From positions 186,001 to 250,000 of the forward strand of contig JADYYK010000167.1 of NCBI GenBank assembly GCA_020853705.1: a stretch of 64,000 bases of DNA. Reading direction: 5' to 3'. Position 1 is the first letter of the stretch. Each line of letters opens with the position of its first letter. The translations under genes and the position numbers were made by a program. Source of the stretch: Deltaproteobacteria bacterium (GTDB taxonomy: Bacteria > Myxococcota_A > Polyangia > Haliangiales > JADYYK01). Shown here piece by piece: positions 24,546 through 34,211 of the stretch. The notes below the pieces were generated by a model. The model was not told where the DNA came from and did not search any database. It worked only from the letters and a program-made list of their open reading frames with translations.

Positions 24546-25261
24546 GGGCGACGGCGACAGCCGCGCGCACGCGACCGGCCAGCGCTCGTGGCCAGGCCGG
24601 CTTCACCTTGCTCGAGGTGATGATCGCGATGGGCCTGCTGGTCACCATCCTGTTCATCGTCTGGGGCAGCACCGACCAGGTGTCGCGCCTGTCGCGCAAG
24701 AGCGAGACCGTCGAGGAGCTGTACCGCGGCGTGCGCCTGAGCACCACGCGCATGGTGCACGACATCTCGCAGGCCTATGTGTCGCAGAACGAGGACACCC
24801 TGACGGTCGACAAGCGCACCTTCTTCGTGCTGGAGGACAACTCGGGCAGCGACGAGCTCAGCTTCACCACGACCAACCACATGCGCCTGTACCAGGACGC
24901 CAACGAGTCGGATCAGACCGTGGTGAAGTACTTCCTCGACAACGATCCCGACAAGCCCGAGCAGCAGAACCTGATGCGCTTCGAGGCGCGTCGCCTGGAC
25001 GCCAAGCCCATCGAGCGGCTCGACGGCGAGACCAACATCCTGCTGCGTGGCGTCACCGGCCTCGACTTCACGGTGTATGACCCGCGCGCCAAGGAGTGGA
25101 AGCAGGACTGGAACACCACCAGCGCCGACGGCCAGCCCTACCGCGTGCCCGAGCGCGTGCGCCTCAAGCTGACCATCAAGGACGAGTACGGCAAGGACCT
25201 GGTCATCACCACCGAGACCTTCGTGTACATGCAGGAAGCGCTCAACCTGTCGGCCAACTGA
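24542..25261 (+). CDS. gspJ: Type II secretion minor pseudopilin GspJ
   Basis: A 239-residue minor pseudopilin of the tip complex. The processing site is AG^FTLLE followed by the helix VMIAMGLLVTILFIVWG. The mature domain contains the stretch RMVHDISQAYVSQNED and the C-terminal strand pattern RVRLKLTIKDEYGKDLVITTETFVYM typical of GspJ. Length is normal. It overlaps gspI by 4 bp, and its final base is the first base of the gspK ATG. Confidence 0.9.
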   Translation: MRATATAARTRPASARGQAGFTLLEVMIAMGLLVTILFIVWGSTDQVSRLSRKSETVEELYRGVRLSTTRMVHDISQAYVSQNEDTLTVDKRTFFVLEDNSGSDELSFTTTNHMRLYQDANESDQTVVKYFLDNDPDKPEQQNLMRFEARRLDAKPIERLDGETNILLRGVTGLDFTVYDPRAKEWKQDWNTTSADGQPYRVPERVRLKLTIKDEYGKDLVITTETFVYMQEALNLSAN

Positions 25262-26628
25262 TGAAGCTCAGCGAACCCATGACGCGGATCTGGCGACGGC
25301 TGATGCAGCCGGCGTTTCCGCGCGCCGCCAGCGCCGGCCCGGCGACCCGCCGCCAGCGCAACGCCCAGCGTGGCGTGGCCCTGCTGATCGTCACCGCCGG
25401 GCTGACCGTGCTGGGCGCGCTGCAGCTGTCGTATCGCAAGCGCAGCGAGACCGACATCCAGTCGGCGCTCAACACGCGCGACGATCTGCGCGCGCACTAC
25501 CTGGCGCGCTCGGGCATCAACCTGTCGCGCCTGGTCATCAAGGTGCAGCAGTCGGTGATGGACAAGTTCCGCAAGCAGATCGGCGACATCCAGCTGGCCG
25601 AGTTCGTGCCCACGATGATCCGCGCATTCTCCGGGCAAAAAGACGAGGTCGAGGGGCTGGCCTCGCTGATGGGGCCGATCGACACCTCGAAGATCAAGGG
25701 CCTCGGCCTCAAGGGCAAGCAGGACTTCTCGCTGGAGATGGACACCGACGACGGCCGCATCAACCTGAACTGCGCCGGCGGCTCGACCGCCAGCCAGCAG
25801 GCGCTGGAGGGCAAGCTGGCCGCGCTGGTGCTGTCACCCGAGTACGACCGCTTCTTCCTGACCGAGGGCCCCGACGGTCAGCTGACCGATCGCGCCACCA
25901 TGGTGCACGCCATCCTCGACTACATCGATCGCGACGAGTCGATGTTCGGCGCGCCCGGCCAGGGCGAGCAGTACGGCTACGATCAGACCAACGAGCCCTA
26001 CCTGGCCAAGAACAACTACATCGACACCGTGGAGGAGCTGCAGCTGGTGCGCGGCATCGGCGACGACTTCATGGACAAGTTCCGCTCGTCGTTCACCGTG
26101 TACGGCGGCTGCAAGGTCAACCTGGCCGCGCTGGATCCGCGCAGCGCGCCGGTGTTCGCCATGCTGATCTACCAGGCCGCCAAGAACCCGTCGGACCCCG
26201 TGCTGACCGACCCGGTGAAGTTCCTCAAGCTGGTGCAGGCGGTGACCCAGGTGCGCCAGCTGTGGGGCACGCCCTTCACGGTGCAGACCTTCGTCAGCAC
26301 CGTGAAGGAGCCCGGCGAGGCGCTGGTCAAGCCGGGCGGCGGCATCCTGGGCAACCTGCTCGGCGGCGGCGGTGGCAGCGGCAGCGGCGACCCGGCTGGC
26401 GGTCAGACCCAGGCACCACCCGATATCGATGGCATCGAGCTCGACACCGGCAAGCTGAACCAGCTGGTCATCGACGGCCCGCGGCGCACCTACCGCGTCG
26501 AGTCGACCGCCACGGTCGGCCGCGTCACCAAGCGGATCTTCGGCATCTTCGACACGCAGCACGTCAACCAGAACAACATCGACCCCCAGTACCGCACCGG
26601 TACCTGGGTCTACTGGCGCGAGGACTAG
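25261..26628 (+). CDS. gspK: Type II secretion atypical pseudopilin GspK
   Basis: A 455-residue pseudopilin at the tip of the pseudopilus. The leader is ~38 residues and ends at QRG^VALLIVTAGL. The residue at +5 is Ile and not Glu, as expected for GspK. The large periplasmic domain has the helix-hairpin-helix-like pieces of the family (VHAILDYIDRDES, YIDTVEELQLVRGI) and the acidic calcium-binding region. A Gly/Ser-rich linker (ILGNLLGGGGGSGSGD) precedes the C-terminal strand YRVESTATVGRVTKRI. It starts at the base where gspJ stops and is 5 bp before gspL. Confidence 0.92.
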   Translation: MKLSEPMTRIWRRLMQPAFPRAASAGPATRRQRNAQRGVALLIVTAGLTVLGALQLSYRKRSETDIQSALNTRDDLRAHYLARSGINLSRLVIKVQQSVMDKFRKQIGDIQLAEFVPTMIRAFSGQKDEVEGLASLMGPIDTSKIKGLGLKGKQDFSLEMDTDDGRINLNCAGGSTASQQALEGKLAALVLSPEYDRFFLTEGPDGQLTDRATMVHAILDYIDRDESMFGAPGQGEQYGYDQTNEPYLAKNNYIDTVEELQLVRGIGDDFMDKFRSSFTVYGGCKVNLAALDPRSAPVFAMLIYQAAKNPSDPVLTDPVKFLKLVQAVTQVRQLWGTPFTVQTFVSTVKEPGEALVKPGGGILGNLLGGGGGSGSGDPAGGQTQAPPDIDGIELDTGKLNQLVIDGPRRTYRVESTATVGRVTKRIFGIFDTQHVNQNNIDPQYRTGTWVYWRED

Positions 26629-26633
26629 GACGG

Positions 26634-28382
26634 ATGGCGCACAAGGTACTGGGCGTGGACCTCGGGTCCCACACCGTCAAGGTGGTCGAGCTGACGCTCG
26701 GCTTCCGCACCGTGCAGGCCACGGCGTTCTACAGCGCCCCCGTGGGCCCTGGCGACGAGCCGGTGGCCGAGCGGGCCATGCGCGCGCTGGCCCAGCTCAT
26801 CGTGCAGAAGGGGCTGCACGGCGAGCAGCGCTTCGAGGCGCTGGGCGGCGACGGCCTGATGATCCGCCTGCTGTCGCTGCCGTTCTCGGACGCCAAGAAG
26901 ATCGACATGGTGGTCGGCAACGAGCTGGAGGCCCAGATCGCGCGCGACGTCGACGAGGTGGTGTTCGACCACCGCATCCTGGCCGCGCTGGAGGATCCGG
27001 CGCCGCACGCTTCGGCCGAGGCTGCGGCGGCGGGGACGCCAGGTGCGCCGGGCGCGGCGGGCGGTGCCGGGGCGGGTGGTGGCGCTGGTGGCGCCGGTCA
27101 GGCCGCGACGCCGGCCGCCAGCAACCAGCCCGCGCCAGGCTCGCCCCCGGGCGCGGTGGCCCCCACGCCGGGCACCAGGCCGACCCGCGTGCTGGTCGCT
27201 GCCGCCCTGCGCAGCGCCATCAAGGCCCACCTCGAGCGCAGCGCCGCCGCCACCGGCAGCGAGCCGCGCGCCCTGCTGGCCGCGCCGCTGGTGCTGGGCC
27301 AGGTCGTCAAGAGCGACGCCCCGGTCGGCATCCTCGACATGGGCCACTCGCAGACCACGCTGTCGGTGGTGCTGGGCGGTGTGACCCTGATGTCGCGCAC
27401 GCTGCCACGCGGTGGTCGCCACGTGTCGGCCGCGGTGGCCAAGCGCTGGCAGATCCACCCCAGCCGCGCCGACGAGGTCAAGCACGGCTCGGCCTTCGTG
27501 GCGCCGCGCGCGCAGCTGGGCGGGCTGACGCCGGAGCAGCGCGCCGTGCACGACCTGTGCGTGGGCGAGCTGTCGCCGCTGGTGCGCGATCTGCGCCAGA
27601 CCCTGGCGGCGTTCCGCGCCTCGTTCGGCGTGGCGCCGAGCGGGCTGCAGGTGTGCGGCGGCGCGTCGCGGCTGCAGGGCGTGGTGCCCTGGCTGGGCGA
27701 GGCGCTGGATCTGCCGGTCGAGGCCCTGCGCCTGGCGCCCACGCCCGAGCTGGCCCCGCTGGCCGCCGCGCTGGACCTCGGCGGCGCCGCGCCCGAGCTG
27801 GCGCTGGTGCTGGGCATCGGCCTGGAGGGCGCCTCGGGCCGCGCGGCCTACGACTTCCGCCAGGAGGAGTTCGCCTACAAGGTCGACTACTCCTTCCTGC
27901 GCCAGCGCGCGGTGGCCATCGCCTCGGCGTCGCTGACGCTGATCGCGCTGGCCGCGGTGATGGCCTGGTCGGAGCTCAGCAAGCTCAAGAAGGAGGAGCG
28001 CATCCTCAGCGATCGCTTCGACAGCATCTCGATGGAGGTGCTGAGCCGGCCCATCGATCCCGAGGACGCCGAGACCGAGATCCGCCCCGGCAAGGCGGCC
28101 GACTCGCCGCTGCCGCGGCTGTCGGCCTACGATCTGCTCGACGACATCAGCCGCGCCCTGCCCGAGCGCGACAAGATCAAGCTCGACATCACCGAGCTCG
28201 AGATCAAGGCCAAGAAGATCTCGCTCAAGGCCACGGTCGCCAGCGCCAAGGAGCTGGAGACGCTGGAGGCCGCGCTGAAGACCTTGAAGTGCATCGGCGA
28301 CATCCAGAAGGGCAAGATGACCGCCGGCGTGGGCCCCGACGAGAAGCAGTTCACCATGACCATCGCCCACTCGTGCATGTGA
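26634..28382 (+). CDS. gspL: Type II secretion GspL (PilM-like cytoplasmic domain)
   Basis: A 582-residue bitopic protein that recruits GspE. The cytoplasmic actin-like domain begins KVLGVDLGSHTVKVVEL and continues with APVGILDMGHSQTTLSVV and LQVCGGASRLQGVVPWL, a PilM-like pattern. A low-complexity Ala/Gly/Pro insertion lies around residues 125-185. One membrane helix (AVAIASASLTLIALAAVMAW) is followed by a periplasmic coiled-coil and ferredoxin-like domain (LPERDKIKLDITELEIKAKK). It is longer than enterobacterial GspL (~400 residues), mainly because of the insertion. GGACGG lies before ATG 26634. Confidence 0.9.
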   Translation: MAHKVLGVDLGSHTVKVVELTLGFRTVQATAFYSAPVGPGDEPVAERAMRALAQLIVQKGLHGEQRFEALGGDGLMIRLLSLPFSDAKKIDMVVGNELEAQIARDVDEVVFDHRILAALEDPAPHASAEAAAAGTPGAPGAAGGAGAGGGAGGAGQAATPAASNQPAPGSPPGAVAPTPGTRPTRVLVAAALRSAIKAHLERSAAATGSEPRALLAAPLVLGQVVKSDAPVGILDMGHSQTTLSVVLGGVTLMSRTLPRGGRHVSAAVAKRWQIHPSRADEVKHGSAFVAPRAQLGGLTPEQRAVHDLCVGELSPLVRDLRQTLAAFRASFGVAPSGLQVCGGASRLQGVVPWLGEALDLPVEALRLAPTPELAPLAAALDLGGAAPELALVLGIGLEGASGRAAYDFRQEEFAYKVDYSFLRQRAVAIASASLTLIALAAVMAWSELSKLKKEERILSDRFDSISMEVLSRPIDPEDAETEIRPGKAADSPLPRLSAYDLLDDISRALPERDKIKLDITELEIKAKKISLKATVASAKELETLEAALKTLKCIGDIQKGKMTAGVGPDEKQFTMTIAHSCM

Positions 28383-28397
28383 GGACCCGGCGCTAAG

Positions 28398-29033
28398 ATG
28401 ACACGCACACAGAAGCAGGCACAGACCAGCGCCCTGGGACGCTGGTGGGACAACCTGGCGGTGCGCGAGCGCCGCATGGTGATGGTGCTCGGCGTCAGCG
28501 TCACCGTGGTCGCGCTGCTGGCGGTGGCCTGGGTCATCAGGAGCGGCCTCGACAAGCGGCGCCAGCGCAACCATCTGCTCAGCGAGGCCATCCGCACCAT
28601 CGACCGCGGCCGCGACGCCGTGGCCGCGCGCAAGCGGCGTGACGAGGAGCTGATGGCCATCATCGGGCCCACCGCGCCGGTGCTGTCGACCTACCTGGAG
28701 GCGGCGGCGGCCAAGGCCGGGGTCAGCATCCCGGAGCAAACCGACCGCACCCCGCAGCCGCGCGGCAAGTTCGTCGAGAAGTCGGTCGACATGAAGCTGC
28801 GCGGCGTGACCCTCGAGCAGCTGGGCAATTTCCTGAAGAACGTCGAGGAGTCACAGGTCGTGGTGGTACAGCGGCTGCAAGTGAAGACATACTTCAACCA
28901 GCATGAACGCCTGGACGTGGAGCTGACCGTGGCGACCTTCGAACGCGCCAAGGAGGCTCCCAAGAAGCCGAGCAAGCCAGGCGACAAGGGCAAGGGCGAC
29001 GGCGCCGGGGACGACAAGGAGATCACTGGATGA
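28398..29033 (+). CDS. gspM: Type II secretion GspM
   Basis: A 211-residue inner-membrane protein that partners GspL. The short cytoplasmic N-terminus (ALGRWWDNLAVRERRMVMVLG) is the family pattern, followed by the helix VSVTVVALLAVAWVI. The periplasmic part holds a coiled coil and a ferredoxin-like fold (TLEQLGNFLKNVEESQVVVVQRLQVKT). A Lys/Pro/Gly/Asp tail ends it. The gene starts 15 bp after gspL and overlaps gspN by 4 bp. Confidence 0.88.
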   Translation: MTRTQKQAQTSALGRWWDNLAVRERRMVMVLGVSVTVVALLAVAWVIRSGLDKRRQRNHLLSEAIRTIDRGRDAVAARKRRDEELMAIIGPTAPVLSTYLEAAAAKAGVSIPEQTDRTPQPRGKFVEKSVDMKLRGVTLEQLGNFLKNVEESQVVVVQRLQVKTYFNQHERLDVELTVATFERAKEAPKKPSKPGDKGKGDGAGDDKEITG

Positions 29034-30439
29034 CGGCCTTCAAGCTCCCGTTCTCGCTGAGCGACCGCCAGAAGAAGATCCTGATGTGGGTCGGCTACCC
29101 GGTGTTCGGCCTCTTCATGTTCCTGGTCTTCCTGTACGCGACCCTGCCGGTGGAGCGCTTCAAGGAGATGGCCATCACCGGCGCCGCGCGCGCCGGCTGG
29201 GATCTCGAGATCGGCAAGATCTCGCTGGGCTTCTTCCCCGGCCGCGCCACCCTGTCGGACGTCGTGCTGCAGAGCCGGCCCAAGACCGCGACCGAGAAGA
29301 CGGTGCGCATCCCCATCGACGAGGTCGGCGTCAACGTGCAGCTCATGAAGCTGCGCAAGAAGCAGGTCGACCTGAGCTTCTACGCCAAGGTGCCCGACGG
29401 CAAGCTCAGCGGGCGCTACCAGTCGAGCAAGGCCGAGGATCGCATCGCCGCCAGCGGCACGCTGCCGATGGAGTTTCTGCCCTGGCTGTCGCAGAACGTG
29501 CAGAACCTGCCGCTCGCGGGCGGGCTGGGGTTGAAGCTGGACCTGACGCTGCCCGGCCACAAGTGGGCCAAGGCACAGGGCAGCATCACGCTGAAGTGCG
29601 AGACCGGCGACTGCACCCTGGGCAATGACAAGGCGCTCACCGGCACGACGATCCGGATGGGCAAGCTGTCGGCCACGCTGCCCATCACCAAGGGCGTGGC
29701 GACGTTCAAGAACTTCAAGGCGTCGTCGCCCGACGGCGAGCTGGAGATCGTGGGCCGCATCGAGTTCGCCGACCCGGTGGCCAACTCCGAGGTCAAGCTG
29801 TGCGTGCGCTTCAAGCTCGACGAGGAGCTGATGCAGCGTGCCGATCGCATGCGCTCGTTCCTGGGCTTCGCGTACGCCGGCAAGCTGCCCGACGGACGCT
29901 ACCTGAACCGGCTCGAGGGTCAGTTCGGGCGCATCCGCGGGATCTGGACGCAGAACTGCCCGTTCGACCCCACCCCCGCGCCGATGGCCGCCAACGTGAA
30001 CCCGGTCGCCGGTGGCGCCGGCGGGCTGGGTGGCGCGGCCGCGGTGGCGCCGCCGCCGCCCCCGCTGGCGCCGCCGCCGCCCCCGGTCGCGGCTGCGCCG
30101 CCGGCGCCCGAGGTGCCGCGTCCGCCGCTGCCGACGCCGCAGAACGAGGCGGTCGCGCTGGACAGCAACCCACCGGTGCCGACGCCAGCGGGGAGCGACC
30201 AGATCGTGCTGGAGAATCCGCCGCCGTATCCGGTGGCCAAGCGCGGCTTCAAGCCGTTCCCGATCGATGACCCGCAGCCCGGGCAGGAGAACTTCAACCC
30301 CAAGCGCGACGGGGTGGTGAAGCGCGACAAGGACAAGGGCAGCGGGGACGAGCTCGAGAAGGAACACGTCCAGGACGGCGACAAGACCGAGCACCCCAGC
30401 GTCGAGGACAAGAGCGACAAGGTCCCCGAGTCGGACTGA
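29030..30439 (+). CDS. gspN: Type II secretion GspN
   Basis: A 469-residue protein with one N-terminal membrane helix (GYPVFGLFMFLVFLYATL) and a periplasmic AsmA/GspN-like beta domain (WDLEIGKISLGFFPGRATLSD, VNVQLMKLRKKQVDLSFYA, SGRYQSSKAEDRI). From ~residue 325 on it is disordered: a Gly/Ala/Pro block with Pro runs, then a charged tail. GspN is present in only some type II systems, and its precise role is unclear. It is the last gene of the operon and converges with the FHA-sigma-54 activator gene, leaving 47 bp with no obvious hairpin terminator. Confidence 0.88.
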   Translation: MTAFKLPFSLSDRQKKILMWVGYPVFGLFMFLVFLYATLPVERFKEMAITGAARAGWDLEIGKISLGFFPGRATLSDVVLQSRPKTATEKTVRIPIDEVGVNVQLMKLRKKQVDLSFYAKVPDGKLSGRYQSSKAEDRIAASGTLPMEFLPWLSQNVQNLPLAGGLGLKLDLTLPGHKWAKAQGSITLKCETGDCTLGNDKALTGTTIRMGKLSATLPITKGVATFKNFKASSPDGELEIVGRIEFADPVANSEVKLCVRFKLDEELMQRADRMRSFLGFAYAGKLPDGRYLNRLEGQFGRIRGIWTQNCPFDPTPAPMAANVNPVAGGAGGLGGAAAVAPPPPPLAPPPPPVAAAPPAPEVPRPPLPTPQNEAVALDSNPPVPTPAGSDQIVLENPPPYPVAKRGFKPFPIDDPQPGQENFNPKRDGVVKRDKDKGSGDELEKEHVQDGDKTEHPSVEDKSDKVPESD

Positions 30440-30486
30440 GGGTCGAGGTGCCGGGCGGCGGTCCGTGACCGTCGAGGCGAGGGGGC

Positions 30487-31875
<1,389 letters not shown>

Positions 31876-32033
31876 GTCCGCCCTCCGTGGTTGCAGAGGG
31901 TCTCGGCCCGAGGTGCCCGCGGTTGCGCGGAAATCTCACAAGTCGCGGATCTCAGGCCGTTCTTTTCCGGCTGGCGGTCGGTGCCCGGTCGGTGCAGAGT
32001 CTCCGCGTGCCCCCGAAGGACCCTGGATCCCCG

Positions 32034-32138
32034 ATGACGGGGGATGTGCACCGGATGATCGGTGACGCGTACCGGATGACCGGCAATGCGCACCGGATGA
32101 CCGGCGAAGCACACCGGATGACCGGCGCTGCGCACCGC
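32034..32138 (+). repeat. Five 21-bp in-frame tandem repeats, each starting with ATG
   Basis: Five copies of a 21-bp unit of the form ATGACCGGCgatGCGCACCGG run from 32034 to 32138, and a sixth partial unit follows. Each encodes M-T/I-G-x-A/V-H/Y-R, so six in-frame ATG codons follow each other at the proposed start of the downstream gene. The units differ by a few bases and keep frame. Confidence 0.85.
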
Positions 32139-33080
32139 ATGACGGAGCCAGTCAACCGCGGAACAGCAACTCTCATCGCGGCGACGAAGCCTCGGACCTA
32201 CGGCGCCGGGCCCGACCTCGACCGCTTCCTTTCGAACCTGAGGAAACTGGAAGACGCGGCTGCGTCCGACGGCTACACCTTTTCACAGCGCGTGAGTGCG
32301 CTGCGGAAGATCTTCTACGACGGCCCCGGGTGGGACCGCATCATCGCCTCGGCGGCCGCGACGAGGCCCCCTCCCAGCTGGGCGGCTTCACCGCAGCTGC
32401 GAGCAGTGCGCGCCGAGCTGGACGCCGCCAAACCCGTGGCGATCGGAGGCGGAGCGGTAGACCTCGGGCACGTGCTCGCCGGCCTGGATGCCCGGCTGCA
32501 CCGTGGGGAGGTCGACATCTCCCGTATGGGACTGAGCCTCACCAGGATCGCCGACAACCATGCAGCCGCCACCTATGCGGGGGATCTGGGCAGCGTCGTC
32601 TCGCACTTCATCGAGACATCGCGTCTGCCGGTCGGGAGGCTCCTCGAAGGTTGGCCACCAGGCCTCGAGAGCGCGGTGGGTGAGTCCGCCTCCGGCGAGG
32701 ATCTGCGCGGTGACATCGATTCGTACTTGATCGCGCTCGACCAGGAGGCGGGCCTCGTGGTGAGTGTCGGGAGGTACTACGCCGCTGCGCGACAGCTTCG
32801 ACGCTGGTCCTCGTTTGCGAGACTTCAGGGGCTCGACGGCGGGGCGCCCGGTACCGTGATCGCCCGGACCTCCGTCATCAGTAGAGACGTGCTGGGCATG
32901 GCGGTCGCGCTGACTGGACGGAGGTCAAGGGGAAGGGCTCTCGAGTTCTTTGCTGGCATCAGCGTGGGCGTTCCCGACGAGTCGGGCCTCGTGGTGTGGA
33001 AGGCCTACCATCACATCTCCCAGCAGGTCGCACGGTATTTCGTCGCGCTGTTGCAGGCACGGGCAGCGGCTGGACAATGA
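32034..33080 (+). CDS. Unrecognised protein with heptad-repeat N-terminus, effector-like context
   Basis: About 348 residues from the first repeat ATG. The frame extends upstream to 31887, and any of six ATGs may be the real start because no good ribosome site stands out. After the heptad repeats comes a soluble alpha-helical domain (GPDLDRFLSNLRKLEDAAAS, FSQRVSALRKIFYDGPGWD). A stretch IGGGAVDLGHVLAGLDARLH, followed by AATYAGDLGSVVSHFI, resembles segments I associate with secreted effector-type proteins in myxobacteria; that is recollection, not a search. No signal peptide or catalytic motif is seen. The next gene, a lipoprotein, overlaps it by 4 bp. Base composition looks less GC-rich than the adjoining gsp genes, hinting at transfer. 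Confidence 0.65.
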   Translation: MTGDVHRMIGDAYRMTGNAHRMTGEAHRMTGAAHRMTEPVNRGTATLIAATKPRTYGAGPDLDRFLSNLRKLEDAAASDGYTFSQRVSALRKIFYDGPGWDRIIASAAATRPPPSWAASPQLRAVRAELDAAKPVAIGGGAVDLGHVLAGLDARLHRGEVDISRMGLSLTRIADNHAAATYAGDLGSVVSHFIETSRLPVGRLLEGWPPGLESAVGESASGEDLRGDIDSYLIALDQEAGLVVSVGRYYAAARQLRRWSSFARLQGLDGGAPGTVIARTSVISRDVLGMAVALTGRRSRGRALEFFAGISVGVPDESGLVVWKAYHHISQQVARYFVALLQARAAAGQ

Positions 33081-33523
33081 CGCCCCGGAGGTGGCCGGTG
33101 GCAGCGGTCGTCGCGCTCGTTCTGGGGTGTAGCCGGCTCCTGCCCGAACAGAACGTGGTCGAGCGCGACCTCGACCGAGACCGGATCGAAGCACGCACCG
33201 GGATCATCCTACCGACGAGCGCGACGGCGATACGCGGAGAGTGGAACGAGAACCTCCCGCACGGAACGACGTGGTTGCGGTTCGAGGTGCCCGCAGAGCG
33301 GGTCGATGACATTCTCGGGAGCGTTGGCCCCCTGAGGTCACTCTCTCCGGGCCCCCTGCCCGCCCGCCTCGGCGCACGGGAGTATGGGAGACCGGCGTGG
33401 TTCACTCCCAACAAGGCGGGAGCCTCGCTCGTGGGGACGTGCCGCGTGACGTCCCGGTGCGCGGTCCTCATCGACACCACCAACCCTCGCGCATACCTGG
33501 TGTTCATGCGGGTCGGGTGGTGA
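33077..33523 (+). CDS. Small lipoprotein, possible envelope immunity partner
   Basis: A 148-residue lipoprotein. ATG 33077 overlaps the upstream stop by 4 bp. The signal segment ends in a textbook lipobox, LVLGC. The mature part starts VVERDLDRDRIEARTGIILP and contains TTWLRFEVPAERVDDIL and a C-terminal pair of cysteines (GTCRVTSRC). No enzyme motif is seen. Because it is coupled to a gene with effector-like character, it could protect the producer in the periplasm, but it could equally be an accessory lipoprotein. Confidence 0.7.
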   Translation: MTPRRWPVAAVVALVLGCSRLLPEQNVVERDLDRDRIEARTGIILPTSATAIRGEWNENLPHGTTWLRFEVPAERVDDILGSVGPLRSLSPGPLPARLGAREYGRPAWFTPNKAGASLVGTCRVTSRCAVLIDTTNPRAYLVFMRVGW

Positions 33524-33533
33524 AAAGATCTGG

Positions 33534-34211
33534 CTACGGCCCCATGCCGACCCACACCGCGCCGTCGTCGCCGAACTCCTTCTTCCAGATCGGGGCGCGC
33601 TCCTTGAGGCGGTCGATGACCGCGCGACAGGCGGTGAAGGCCTCGGCGCGATGGGCCGCCGCCGCCGCGATGACCACCGCGAGATCCCCGATGGCCAGCT
33701 TGCCGATGCGGTGCAGCACCGCGATGCGCGCCCCGGTCTCGGCCTCGACCTCGTCGACCAGCGCGCGGATGACCTTCTCGGCCATCTCGACATAGGCCTC
33801 GTACTCGAGGCGCTCGACGCGCTTGCCCTGGCTGCTGTCGCGCACGACGCCAGTGAAGGTCACGACGCCGCCGAGGCCCGGCCCGCCGACCGCGCGCACC
33901 ACCTCGTCCAGCGACAGCGCCGCGTCCTGGACCCGCACCAGCGCGCCCGCCCCGCCCGCCACCGGCGGGATCAGCGCCACCTCGTCACCGTCCGCGACCA
34001 CGTGGTCGTCCGCGACGAAGTCCTGGTTCACCGCCACGCGCAGGTGCGCCCGCATCGCCGCCAGCCCCGGATGCCGCGCGCACAGCGCATCCATCACCGC
34101 GCGCACCGGCGCCCCCGCCGCGAGGTCGAGCGCCTCCTGCTCCAGCTTCAACCGCTCACGCGCCACCGCGAAATACCGCACGGAGATCCGCATCCGCGAA
34201 CCATATCCCAT
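33534..34211 (-). CDS. MoaD-MoaE fusion, molybdopterin synthase
   Basis: A 225-residue fusion of both molybdopterin synthase subunits. Residues 7-87 are MoaD, a ubiquitin-like fold ending DEVALIPPVAGG, with the sulfur-carrying Gly-Gly at 86-87. Residues ~90-225 are MoaE, with VTFTGVVRDSSQGKRV, RIAVLHRIGKLAIGD and the catalytic loop KERAPIWKKEF, in which Lys203 and Lys210 match the two active-site lysines. The Gly-Gly is internal, so thiocarboxylation would need cleavage after Gly87, as reported for the MoaX fusion of Mycobacterium tuberculosis. ATG 34211 overlaps the hipA stop by 4 bp; an ATG at 34193 is also possible. No other molybdenum cofactor gene is nearby. Confidence 0.92.
   Translation of the reverse strand: MGYGSRMRISVRYFAVARERLKLEQEALDLAAGAPVRAVMDALCARHPGLAAMRAHLRVAVNQDFVADDHVVADGDEVALIPPVAGGAGALVRVQDAALSLDEVVRAVGGPGLGGVVTFTGVVRDSSQGKRVERLEYEAYVEMAEKVIRALVDEVEAETGARIAVLHRIGKLAIGDLAVVIAAAAAHRAEAFTACRAVIDRLKERAPIWKKEFGDDGAVWVGMGP

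Noticed and set aside
30440..30486. Possible terminator between gspN and the FHA regulator gene
   Set aside because: No stem longer than a few bases and no T tract could be drawn in the 47 bp.
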